Below the pieces are notes generated by a model, which was not told the DNA's origin, did no database searches, and saw nothing but the letters and a program-made list of their open reading frames with translations. From positions 5,131-69,130 of the forward strand of contig DAOMNO010000017.1 of NCBI GenBank assembly GCA_035443885.1: a stretch of 64,000 nt of DNA. Direction: 5' to 3'. The position numbers and the translations under genes were made by a program. Source of the stretch: DAOMNO01 sp035443885 (GTDB taxonomy: Bacteria; Planctomycetota; Phycisphaerae; Phycisphaerales; SM1A02). Positions 8,442-16,745 of this stretch are shown one piece after another; positions within the stretch are counted from its first letter, which is position 1, and each line of letters begins with the position of its first letter.

Positions 8442-9239
8442 TCAGTTGCCGATGGGGATGCCCGGCGCACGGCGAGGCGGCGGATCGTTGCCGCCTGGAG
8501 CGGCTGGCGCAGGCGATGCAGGACCGGCGGGGCCGCCCGGCGCGGGGCCGGTAGGACCACCGCCTTGCGAATCCGCCTCGCGGCCACCTTCATCCAAGTT
8601 GCGCTGTGGCAGTTGAACCGGCGTATCGGGCCGAGCTGCCAGCTCACGCTCTTCATCGAGAATCGAATGCCACGCCTTAATCCAGTCCGTGCCGCTCAGC
8701 TTGTTCACCATGTTTGGCGGCGTGGCTGCTGCGTCGAACGTAACTGAATCGCCGGAGATTGTGTAGTACCAAAGCTGTGGCTGGAACTCACCAGCCACGT
8801 CAAACAGAGCGAGCGCACATTCGCCATATGTGCTCATTCCCGTCTGCACATCAATGCGCGTAATCTTTGACGTAGTGCGTTCCCACTCGCCCGATTCCAC
8901 CATCGCTTGCAGTTCACGCTGATCCGCAGAACTGAGCTTGCGGGCGAGCGCACGCGAATCGCCTCGCGCGAAGGCATCAAAGAACTCCAGCACGGCCTTG
9001 CGCGCCTCATCCGTATCCGGCGCGTAATCCTCCGGCAGCGAGACGCGCGGGTCGATGCGCAACTGCGCCATCAGATCGCTGATCGGGGTCGTCGGGGGCA
9101 CATCAGGCGCAGGCGGCGGTGGCACATAGGCGGGGGCAGGCGGCGGGCCTTCCGGTTCGCCAGAGCAGCCCGGCAGGCCGAGAACCAGCGCGCCGAGGAG
9201 CGCGCCAGCGGTGAAAAACGATTGTTTAGGGTTCATCAT
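8442..9239 (-). CDS. Proline-rich lipoprotein of unknown function in the fab operon
   Basis: The 265-residue product has a lipoprotein signal peptide with the lipobox LPGC (Cys near residue 25). It is followed by a Pro-rich linker (PPPAPAYVPPPPAPDVPPT), a globular region of roughly residues 50-205 and a second low-complexity Pro/Gly tail. The globular part (EFFDAFARGDSRALARKLSS...WYYTISGD) resembles small alpha+beta NTF2-like folds in pattern, but I cannot assign it. Its 5' end overlaps the 3' end of fabD by 14 nt, so it is co-transcribed and possibly translationally coupled with the fatty-acid genes. A start at 9236 is equally possible. A lipoprotein here is unexpected and may be linked to envelope lipid supply. 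Confidence 0.75.
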   Translation of the reverse strand: MMNPKQSFFTAGALLGALVLGLPGCSGEPEGPPPAPAYVPPPPAPDVPPTTPISDLMAQLRIDPRVSLPEDYAPDTDEARKAVLEFFDAFARGDSRALARKLSSADQRELQAMVESGEWERTTSKITRIDVQTGMSTYGECALALFDVAGEFQPQLWYYTISGDSVTFDAAATPPNMVNKLSGTDWIKAWHSILDEERELAARPDTPVQLPQRNLDEGGREADSQGGGPTGPAPGGPAGPASPAPAAPGGNDPPPRRAPGIPIGN

Positions 9240-10173
9240 GGCTGGTTACCTTGATTTGCCGGTCGATACGCCGCATCAAGCCGCGGAGAACCGATCCGGG
9301 AGCCAACTCACGGAAATCATACGGCTGATCGCTGGACGACGCCGCGAGTTTTACACAACTTTGTGCCCATTTCACGGGGCTGGTGATCTGTTGGACGAGC
9401 CGAAGGCGCAGAAGTTCCAAATCGTCGGGGTCATGCGGCTCTGCGGTTACGTTCGACCAGACCTGAATTCGGGGCTTGCTGAGGGCCACCGCCGCCAGAG
9501 CCTCGCCCATCCGATCCGCTGCGGGCTGCATCAGTGGGGAGTGGAACGCGCCGGCCACCGTCAGGGCGGTTGCTCGCAGCCCCATGCCCGAAGCCACTTC
9601 CACCGCCCGCTCGCACGCGGTGGCGTGGCCTGACAGAACGATCTGCCCCGGCGCGTTGAAGTTGGCTGGCACCAGCACCTCACCTTGCGCCGCCGCCTCA
9701 CACACGGCGAAGGCCTGTTCGTCTTCCGCCCCGATCAGCGCGACCATACTGCCGCGGCTGGCTTCAGCGGCCTCCTGCATGTATCGGCCTCGCACTGCCA
9801 CCAATCGCAAACCATCCGCAAATCCAAACACCCCAGCAAGATGCAGCGCGGTGTATTCGCCAAGTGATAGCCCGGCCGTCGCGGCAATCGGCATCTCGCC
9901 GTCGCGCTCGATCAGCGCACGATAGCACGCTACGGAACAGGTATAGATCGCAGGCTGGCTGACATCCGTCTGATTCAATCGTTCAGCGGGTCCGTTGAAA
10001 CACAGTTCGCTCAGCTTTGAGCCGAGCGTCGCGCCGAGCACTGCGTCAGCTTCATCAAACACGGCACGCGCCGCAGCACTGCGTTCGCACCAGGCGCGGC
10101 CCATGCCCACCACTTGCGCACCCTGACCGGGGCAGAGAACAACAGCAGCAGTCTGAACAGCGGCTTCACTCAT
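9226..10173 (-). CDS. fabD: Malonyl-CoA:ACP transacylase (FabD)
   Basis: FabD loads malonate onto ACP. The 315-residue product has the N-terminal CPGQGAQVVGMG motif, the nucleophile Ser103 in GLSLGEYTAL and the catalytic His in AGAFHSPLM near residue 209. AAGGGAG 7 nt before the ATG at 10173 fixes the start and rejects a longer upstream frame. It heads the minus-strand fab operon and is divergent from the PhoH gene. plsX and fabH, which often precede fabD, are not present in this window. Confidence 0.95.
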   Translation of the reverse strand: MSEAAVQTAAVVLCPGQGAQVVGMGRAWCERSAAARAVFDEADAVLGATLGSKLSELCFNGPAERLNQTDVSQPAIYTCSVACYRALIERDGEMPIAATAGLSLGEYTALHLAGVFGFADGLRLVAVRGRYMQEAAEASRGSMVALIGAEDEQAFAVCEAAAQGEVLVPANFNAPGQIVLSGHATACERAVEVASGMGLRATALTVAGAFHSPLMQPAADRMGEALAAVALSKPRIQVWSNVTAEPHDPDDLELLRLRLVQQITSPVKWAQSCVKLAASSSDQPYDFRELAPGSVLRGLMRRIDRQIKVTSHDEP

Positions 10174-10312
10174 TGATGCGCTCCCTTCGTGATGCTGCCA
10201 CTGTAACCGAGATTCAGACGATCCAAAACGCCCTTGACGACGGATTCGAGTGCCTATCGTTTCCCTGAACGCGAGGAGCCGGATATTGTGGCTCCTCAGG
10301 AGGACCACGGAT

Positions 10313-11770
10313 TTGAAACCCAACGCCGGCCACGGCACCGAGACGGACACGCAGGCAAACGGCAACGGCATGCGCGACGACAAGGTTCGCAAGCACTTTG
10401 TCCTCGACACCAACGTCCTGCTTCACAATCCGAATGCGATCTTCATGTTCGCGGAGCACGAGATCGTCATTCCGCTCACTGTCGTTGAAGAGTTGGATCG
10501 TTTCAAAACAACGAACGACGACCGTGGCCGCAATGCAAGACAGGCCATTCGCACCATCGACAAACTGCGGCAGGAAGGACGCCTGTTTGAAGGCGTACCG
10601 GTCAACACGCTCGGCGGCACACTGCGCGTTGATCGATGCGACCGCGAAGCTCCATTCGCGCTCGACCTGACCGTGGCAGATAATCGCATTCTCGCCGTCG
10701 CCCATGCGCTGCATGCGCAAGGCAAACACACGGTGTTCATCACGATGGACATCAACGCTCGTGTCAAGGGCGATGCGCTCGGCATACCCGTCGAAGACTT
10801 TGAAGCGCAGAAAGTCGATGCGGACTGGCTGTACACCGGCTTCGCGACGCTCACCGTGCCCAGCGATGTGATCGACTCCCTCTACAACGAGCGGCAGCTT
10901 CCGCTCGAGCGATTGATGGAGTATCTCTTCGGAACCGCTGAGAATGGCGAGAAGGTGCGCCTCACCCCGCTCGCGAATCAGTTTGTGCTGCTGCGATCAA
11001 TGGATGATGAATCGCACACGGGTCTCGCGCGGCTGCTCGCAGACACCGATCATCTGATTCCTATTGCGGGGCCGCGAAAGCCTGTATTTGGCATCATGGC
11101 GCGCAATGTCGAACAAACCATGGCGCTCGACCTGCTGCTTGATGATGAAATCAAGCTCGTTACGCTGCTCGGCTCGGCGGGCACGGGCAAAACACTGCTC
11201 GCCATCGCTGCGGGAATGCACAAGGTGTTCAAGGAGCAGCGTTACGACAAACTGCTCGCAGCGCGGCCCATCATGCCGCTCGGCCGCGACATCGGCTATC
11301 TGCCCGGCGATAAAGATGAAAAGCTGTCCATGTGGATGCAGCCGATCTTCGACAATCTTGCATATCTGCTCTCCACGCGAGGCAGCAGCATCGGCGCGGG
11401 TGGCGGTGGGCACGCCGAAAGTCACACCACCGAGCAGCGCATCGACCAGCTCATCCAGAGCGGCACACTCGTACTGGAGCCGCTGACATACATCCGCGGC
11501 CGCTCAATTCCGCATCAGTTCATGGTGGTGGACGAAGTGCAGAACCTCACGCCGCATGAAGTCAAAACAATTGTCTCGCGCGTCGGTGATGGCACGAAGA
11601 TCGTTCTCACGGGCGACATCAATCAGATCGACAATCCATATCTCGACGCATCGTCGAACGGCCTGAGCTACCTGATCGAGCGCATGAAGGGTCAGAGCCT
11701 GTGCGGGCACGTTACGCTCGGCAAAACTGAACGCAGCACGCTGGCCTCATTGGCTGCGGAAGTGCTGTAA
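10313..11770 (+). CDS. PhoH family protein with N-terminal PIN domain
   Basis: The protein joins an N-terminal PIN nuclease-like domain (FVLDTNVLLHNP, then VVEELDRFK, and TMDINARVKG) to a C-terminal PhoH ATPase. The latter has Walker A GSAGTGKTLLA and Walker B FMVVDEVQNLTPHE, followed by the sensor segment LTGDINQID. This PhoH2 architecture is associated with RNA unwinding and cleavage; the family role is known only in outline. The start chosen is TTG at 10313, because AGGAGG lies 9 nt upstream in frame. ATG at 10370 (MRDDKVRKHFV) has no ribosome site but fits the PIN domain edge well. It stands alone between fabD and a BI-1-like gene. Confidence 0.9.
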   Translation: MKPNAGHGTETDTQANGNGMRDDKVRKHFVLDTNVLLHNPNAIFMFAEHEIVIPLTVVEELDRFKTTNDDRGRNARQAIRTIDKLRQEGRLFEGVPVNTLGGTLRVDRCDREAPFALDLTVADNRILAVAHALHAQGKHTVFITMDINARVKGDALGIPVEDFEAQKVDADWLYTGFATLTVPSDVIDSLYNERQLPLERLMEYLFGTAENGEKVRLTPLANQFVLLRSMDDESHTGLARLLADTDHLIPIAGPRKPVFGIMARNVEQTMALDLLLDDEIKLVTLLGSAGTGKTLLAIAAGMHKVFKEQRYDKLLAARPIMPLGRDIGYLPGDKDEKLSMWMQPIFDNLAYLLSTRGSSIGAGGGGHAESHTTEQRIDQLIQSGTLVLEPLTYIRGRSIPHQFMVVDEVQNLTPHEVKTIVSRVGDGTKIVLTGDINQIDNPYLDASSNGLSYLIERMKGQSLCGHVTLGKTERSTLASLAAEVL

Positions 11771-11835
11771 TTCCCGCCCCGGTGATGTTGACGCCGATAT
11801 ACTCAGACCGCAAACCAAACCGTGGAGGTGCAATC

Positions 11836-12660
11836 ATGCTGAACGGTCTTCAATCATCCAATCCGGTGCTCGCACAGGACGATGTCTTCAATGAGTACTA
11901 CGGCGAAGCCGCCGGAACAGTCCGCTCGAATGTAACCACACTGCAGGGTGTAGTGAACAAGACGGCGATCCTCGTGGGCGTGGCGATCGTCGCGGGCGCG
12001 GGCGGGTACGCCGTCGGCCAACTCTATCCAAACGCGATCTGGATCAGCGCCATCGCTGCCTTTATCGTCAGCCTCGGCATCTTCTATAAGCTGCGCGGCA
12101 ATCCCGCGCATGCGGTGTTCCTCGCCCCGGTCTATGGCGTCTTCCAAGGATTCTTCCTCGGCGCGCTGACCGGCGCACTCGATCATCTGCTTCAGGTGAT
12201 GGGCTATGTGGCGGCGGGCGGCCTCGCTGTGCAGGCGTTCATCATCACCATCAGCGTCATGCTGGCCATGCTCGCTTTGTATTCACTCGGCTGGCTCAGG
12301 CCGACCAGGATGTTCGTCGCCGTCGTCTCAACATTGACGGTCGGCATCATGATCACGTACCTCATCTCCTTCATCGCGAGTTTCTTCATCGCGGGTCTGC
12401 CGTTCATTCGCATCACCAGTGCGTTTGAAGGCGGCTGGGCGCCGATGATCGGCCTCGGCCTCAACGTCCTCTTCCTCGGCATCGCCTCGCTGTGGCTCAT
12501 CATCGACTTCGGTCTCGTCGAAGAGAAGATCAAAGAAGGCGCACCCAAGCAGATGGAGTGGTACTGCGGCTTCGCGCTCATCGTTACACTGGCATGGATT
12601 TATCTCGAAGCCGTCAAGCTGGCGTTCCGCCTTGCCGTGCTGTTCGGCAATCGCGACTGA
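11836..12660 (+). CDS. Bax inhibitor-1/YccA-like membrane protein
   Basis: The 274-residue protein has about seven hydrophobic membrane segments after a polar N-terminus. Features such as NPAHAVFLAPVYGVFQGFFLGALT and the loop before WIYLEAVKLAFRL fit the Bax inhibitor-1-like (BaxI_1) family. Members are proposed to be pH-sensitive calcium leak channels or membrane-protease interactors; the role in planctomycetes is not established. GTGGAGGTG lies 9 nt ahead of the ATG at 11836, so the longer frame upstream is not used. It is probably monocistronic or loosely followed by the TPR lipoprotein 87 nt later. Confidence 0.85.
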   Translation: MLNGLQSSNPVLAQDDVFNEYYGEAAGTVRSNVTTLQGVVNKTAILVGVAIVAGAGGYAVGQLYPNAIWISAIAAFIVSLGIFYKLRGNPAHAVFLAPVYGVFQGFFLGALTGALDHLLQVMGYVAAGGLAVQAFIITISVMLAMLALYSLGWLRPTRMFVAVVSTLTVGIMITYLISFIASFFIAGLPFIRITSAFEGGWAPMIGLGLNVLFLGIASLWLIIDFGLVEEKIKEGAPKQMEWYCGFALIVTLAWIYLEAVKLAFRLAVLFGNRD

Positions 12661-12747
12661 CGCCCGTTCAGCACGCCGCGCGGTATCATCTTCCCGTTGC
12701 GGCACGACGCGCCACTTCGGCCTCGCCGCACTGCTGGAGTTCCACGG

Positions 12748-13413
12748 ATGAGCATGAGAATGTTTGCAGCATCGGGACTGATCGCAGCGCTGCTGCTGGG
12801 CCTGAGCGGTTGCGGCGCGCCGAGGCCGGTTGAATCCATCCGCGAGCGAGCGGACTGGCTTTATCAGCGGGGCGACTATGCCGAGGCCGCGACCGAATAC
12901 GGCGAAATCGCCGAGCGCTATCCCGGCGACTGGCGCGCCCAGCACATGCTCGGCATGTCCCTCATTCAAACAGGCGATCTTACCATGGCGCGCCGTTCGC
13001 TCGAACTCGCGCATACGCATCGCCCGAACGATGGCGAGATCGCTGATGCACTTGCGGAAGTCATGTTCCGCCAGAACGATGAGCCACAGCTCTTCGCGTT
13101 CCTTCGTCAGCGTGCAGAGACCACACAGTCCGTTCATGCATATCGCAGGCTGGCACACTACGCCATGGAAATGGGCGATCCGGATTCCGCTCGCCTTGCA
13201 CTGGAAACCGCAATCCTCCTAGACGACGGTCAGACTGTGGAGCCGTATCTGGACTCCGCGGCGTTCGCGCAGCGCGTCGGCAACATGGACCTTGCTATTC
13301 GCCGTCTTCGTCAGGCACTGTGGATCAATCCGAATGACGACCGCGTTCGCGCGCAGCTTCGCGCGCTGGGCGAAGTGCCCGGCCCATCCATCGCGCTGCC
13401 GCCCGGGAGATGA
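12748..13413 (+). CDS. TPR-repeat lipoprotein
   Basis: The 221-residue product has a lipoprotein signal with the lipobox LSGC (Cys about residue 22). Tandem helical repeats of TPR type follow (ADWLYQRGDYAEAATEYGEIAERYPGDWRAQHMLG..., ending with DLAIRRLRQALWINPNDD). Such proteins act as periplasmic or outer-membrane scaffolds; no specific partner can be inferred. CTGGAG lies 8 nt before the ATG. Its TGA overlaps the ATG of the following ArsR-methyltransferase gene (ATGA), so the two are translationally coupled. Confidence 0.8.
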   Translation: MSMRMFAASGLIAALLLGLSGCGAPRPVESIRERADWLYQRGDYAEAATEYGEIAERYPGDWRAQHMLGMSLIQTGDLTMARRSLELAHTHRPNDGEIADALAEVMFRQNDEPQLFAFLRQRAETTQSVHAYRRLAHYAMEMGDPDSARLALETAILLDDGQTVEPYLDSAAFAQRVGNMDLAIRRLRQALWINPNDDRVRAQLRALGEVPGPSIALPPGR

Positions 13414-14366
13414 TGTCCCGATCCGCCGATACGCCCGATCTGCTCACGCGGCTGGCCACGCTCAGCGACATGGCGCGCCTGCGCATCCTTCGCCTGCTGG
13501 ATCGTGAAGAACTCAGCGTCGGCGAACTTGCCAAAGCACTACAACTGCCGCAGTCCACCGTCAGCCGCCACCTCAAGATGCTGCACGAGAGCGCGTGGAT
13601 CGTGAAACGCACGGAAGGCCCCGCAAGCCTGTATCGGCTCGATGCCTCACTCCTCAACCCGCACTCGCGCGATTTGTGGACGGTTACATCAACGCAGCTT
13701 GGCAGGTCGCCCACTACTGATGAGGACGACAGCCGACTTGCGGAAGTGCTCGCAGCCCGCCGCACTGATTCCCGCTCATTCTTCGGGCGCATCGGCGGCG
13801 AGTGGGACGATCTGCGGCAATCGCTGTTCGGCGAAGATTTCACAGCGGATGCACTCCTCGCGCTGTTGGATGAATCATGGGTCGTCGCCGACATCGGCTG
13901 CGGCACGGGCAACGCCGCTGCACTGCTCGCGCCGCATGTGAAGAAAGTCATTGCCATCGACCGGGAACCGGCCATGCTCGACGCCGCCCGCAAACGCATG
14001 GCGGGCGCGAAGAACATCGAGTTCCGCAGAGGCGATCTGGATGCGCTCCCCGCAGCAGATGGCGAAATCAATGCCGCCGTTGTCATGCTCGTCATGCATC
14101 ACGTGCCAGAGCCTGCGAAGGCCGTCGTGGAGATTGCGCGAACGCTCGCACCAGGCGGCATCATGCTCATCGTGGATATGACGCGGCATGACCGCGACAC
14201 CTATCGACACACGATGGGCCACCTGCATCTCGGCTTCGCACGTGATGACATTGAGCGATGGGCCAAGGCGGCGGGCCTGCTGAGGCCGCACTATCAGCGC
14301 CTGAGGCCGGACCCTTCTGGTAAAGGGCCGGGGCTGTTCGTTGCCACCATGCGCAAGGGGCGGTAA
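13410..14366 (+). CDS. ArsR-family HTH regulator fused to a class I SAM-dependent methyltransferase
   Basis: Residues 10-75 form a winged helix of ArsR type (LSDMARLRILRLLDREELSVGELAKALQLPQSTVSRHLKML). Residues 140-300 form a Rossmann methyltransferase with motif I VADIGCGTGNAAALL, the acidic end of strand 2 (AIDREPAML) and the post-I segment FRRGDLDALPAADG. This fused architecture is widespread, and in other phyla it often sits near methionine or SAM-recycling genes; no such neighbour or riboswitch is visible here. The classical metal-binding CxCxxC of ArsR/SmtB is absent, so it is unlikely to be a metal sensor. It overlaps the upstream TPR gene by 4 nt. The substrate is unknown. Confidence 0.88.
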   Translation: MMSRSADTPDLLTRLATLSDMARLRILRLLDREELSVGELAKALQLPQSTVSRHLKMLHESAWIVKRTEGPASLYRLDASLLNPHSRDLWTVTSTQLGRSPTTDEDDSRLAEVLAARRTDSRSFFGRIGGEWDDLRQSLFGEDFTADALLALLDESWVVADIGCGTGNAAALLAPHVKKVIAIDREPAMLDAARKRMAGAKNIEFRRGDLDALPAADGEINAAVVMLVMHHVPEPAKAVVEIARTLAPGGIMLIVDMTRHDRDTYRHTMGHLHLGFARDDIERWAKAAGLLRPHYQRLRPDPSGKGPGLFVATMRKGR

Positions 14367-14461
14367 ATGCGTTTTTCCTGCTCTTTTTTAGCAGAATCGC
14401 AGCGCGCCACCCGCGCCAAGACACTATCCTGAATCGCTACGAACCCTGGAGGATAAGAACC

Positions 14462-16148
14462 ATGATGATGAGCATGTTCTGGATGGCGCCGCTGGCTCTC
14501 GCCTCGGTCGATGTTGAAACGATCACTCCCACCCAGTTTGAAGAGCTTCGCGCACAAGTCGTGCCGTTCCATGGCAAGGTCGATCAGCCCGACGTGATGG
14601 GCGGCTACGCTTCCACGCACATCATCGTACACCTGAAACCCGGTGTAACCCTCGGTGCACTTCGCGACGGTCGCGCTGCGTTCATCAACACAAACACGAC
14701 AACGCGAACCCCCGCTGCCAGCGTAACGGAATCACAGATCGCACAGACGCTCGTAAACTTCGGCGCAACGAACATCACGCGCACGATGCCGTTCGAGCCT
14801 GCGAACGCCGCGCTCGCAGAGCAGTTCGGCCTGCTTCGCTACTACACCATCCACGTGCCGCAGGGCACGGATGTGCTCGCGTTCGTCGCTGCGATGGCGC
14901 AGTTCGCTTCGCACATTGAATCCGCAGAAACCGACGGCATCGGCGGCGTACTCGCCACCGTTCCCAACGATCCCAGCTTCGGCGTGCAATATGCGCTGCG
15001 CAACACAGGCCAGACCATTCAAGGACAGGTCGGCGTGCCCGGCGCGGATATCAAAGCCACTGAAGCATGGGACATTCACACTGGCAGCGATCAGGTCGTC
15101 ATCGCCGTCATCGACACGGGCGTAACGTCCACCCATGCCGACCTCGCTGCCAACATGGTACCCGGCTACAACATTGTGGACGGCAACACGAACACCGCTG
15201 ATAGCTGGCTGATCTCACACGGCACGCACTGCGCAGGTATCGCAGCGGCGCGCGGCAACAACGCCACGGGCATCAGCGGCGTCAGTTGGACCAGCAAAAT
15301 CATGCCCGTCAAAGTCCTCAATCTTTTCGGCAGCGGCACCGAAACCCAGTGCGCCAATGGCGTCATCTGGGCGGCGGACAACGGCGCGAACATCGGTTCC
15401 ATGAGCCTCGGCTACCCGGATGGCATCGCCTACTTTGAAAACGCCATCAACTACGCCCATGCGCAAGGCATGGTGCTCGCTGTCGCCACCGGCAATACGC
15501 CCGGCGCGCAAATCTTCTTCCCCGCGCGGTGGGCCAACACCATGGCCGTCGGCGCAACAGATAATCGCGATCTGCTCGCCAGCTTCACCACCACCGGCCC
15601 GGAAATGACCGTTACCGCGCCAGGCGTGGACGTGTACTCCACATACTCCGCCCTCTTCAACCCGGCGTATGTCTATCAGTCCGGCACATCCATGGCGTGC
15701 CCGCACGTTGCGGGGCTTGCTGCGCTCGTGTGGTCCGTCAATCCATCGCTTACCAACCTTGAAGTGCGACAGATCATCGAAGCCACCGCGGATGATCTCG
15801 GTGCGCCAGGCTGGGATCCGCAGTTCGGCCACGGTCGCATCAATGCGCACGCCGCACTCCTCGCAGCTTCGCCCACGACATCCTGCCCCGCGGACCTCAA
15901 CGACAGCGGATCGGTCGATGTGCAGGACCTTCTGCTCCTGCTCGNNNNNNNNNNNNNNNNNNNNNNNNNNNNNNNNNNNNNNNNNNNNNNNNNNNNNNNN
16001 NNNNNNNNNNNNNNNNNNNNNNNNNNNNNNNNNNNNNNNNNNNNGCGCGTGGGGACCATGCCCCGGCTGCGCTGCGGACCTGAACGATGATGACACGGTG
16101 GATGTGCTCGACCTGCTCATTCTGCTCGGCGCATGGGGGCCGTGCTAA
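14462..16148 (+). CDS. Secreted subtilisin-like (S8) serine protease with dockerin-like C-terminal repeats; interrupted by a 100-N gap
   Basis: The N-terminus is a short signal sequence (MFWMAPLALAS) followed by an inhibitor-like propeptide. The catalytic triad is complete: Asp218 in VIAVIDTGV, His253 in SHGTHCAGIA and Ser410 in GTSMACPHVAG, with oxyanion Asn345 in VATGNTPG. The C-terminus carries two dockerin-like calcium-binding repeats (DLNDSGSVDVQDLLLLL, DLNDDDTVDVLDLLILL), each ending in AWGPC. The 100-N run falls inside the first repeat. If the Ns are removed, 1483 + 104 nt give exactly 529 codons ending in TAA at 16146-16148. The true gap is therefore probably zero or a multiple of three. 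As given, the frame is broken by the gap. It likely degrades extracellular protein. Confidence 0.9.
15893..16144 (+). repeat. Dockerin-like DNA repeat, copy 1 (contains the N gap)
   Basis: The 52 nt at 15893-15944 plus the 100 nt at 16045-16144 match 17994-18145 at 151 of 152 positions; the only difference is G versus T in ACGGTGGAT/ACGGTTGAT. The similarity continues weakly past the stop codon in a shared CTGATCGAAACAA. This encodes the C-terminal repeats of the protease. Confidence 0.9.
15945..16044. other. Assembly gap (100 N placeholder)
   Basis: Exactly 100 Ns. The bases on either side (CTGCTCG and GCGCGTGGGG) abut without any gap in the second copy of the repeat at 18039-18055. The size is therefore a scaffolding placeholder, not a measured length. 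Confidence 0.95.
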
Positions 16149-16204
16149 ACTGATCGAAACAACCAGCGGGTGCGGTGTACACAACCTGTCAGGAGAAGCA
16201 GATC

Positions 16205-16723
16205 GTGCTCACGACCTGCCGCGATCACTACACCTTCACCGCCGAGCTGTGGCTGCCGCATCCGCCGGAATACGTCTTCGAGTTTTTCAGCGATGCGCAT
16301 AACCTCGAAGCCATCACGCCGCCCATGCTCAAGTTCAACGTGCTTACACCGCCACCAATCATCATGGCGGAAGGCACGCTGATCGACTACAAACTGAAAG
16401 TCCGCGGCGTGCCCCTGCGATGGACCAGCCGCATCACCGCGTGGGATCCGCCGCATCGCTTCGTGGATGAGCAGGTGCGAGGCCCCTACAAACTGTGGCG
16501 GCACGAACACACTTTCACGCCGCATGAAGGCGGCACGCTCGCGCGCGACCGCGTGGACTTCCTCTCGCGCGGCTGGTTGCTTGCCCCGCTCCTGCATCGC
16601 CTGCTCGTTAACCGCGATGTGCAGGCCATCTTCGACTATCGCACAACCGTATTGCGCGAACACTTCGCCAGCGACGGCGAGGCAAAGGCAGACTCATTCA
16701 AAAATAAGCATTTTCCCCTGTGA
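16205..16723 (+). CDS. SRPBCC (START-like) ligand-binding family protein
   Basis: The 172-residue product matches the helix-grip SRPBCC pattern: an early strand, then LPHPPEYVFEFFSDAHNLEAITPPMLKF, WTSRITAWDPPHRFVDEQVRGPYKLWRHEHTFTP and a long C-terminal helix (LLVNRDVQAIFDYRTTVLREHF). Proteins of this group bind hydrophobic ligands and are sometimes labelled cyclase/dehydrase or cell-division inhibitor-like; the ligand here is unknown. GTG at 16205 is preferred because AGGAG lies 9 nt upstream; an ATG-initiated extension at 16175 overlaps that site. It lies between two secreted enzymes with dockerin-like tails but has no signal peptide. Confidence 0.75.
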   Translation: MLTTCRDHYTFTAELWLPHPPEYVFEFFSDAHNLEAITPPMLKFNVLTPPPIIMAEGTLIDYKLKVRGVPLRWTSRITAWDPPHRFVDEQVRGPYKLWRHEHTFTPHEGGTLARDRVDFLSRGWLLAPLLHRLLVNRDVQAIFDYRTTVLREHFASDGEAKADSFKNKHFPL

Positions 16724-16745
16724 AACCGAACCACGGGTCTTTACG

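Noticed and set aside
14180..14461. SAM/SAH riboswitch near the ArsR-methyltransferase gene
   Set aside because: The gene overlaps its upstream neighbour by 4 nt, leaving no leader, and the downstream gap shows no riboswitch-like core.
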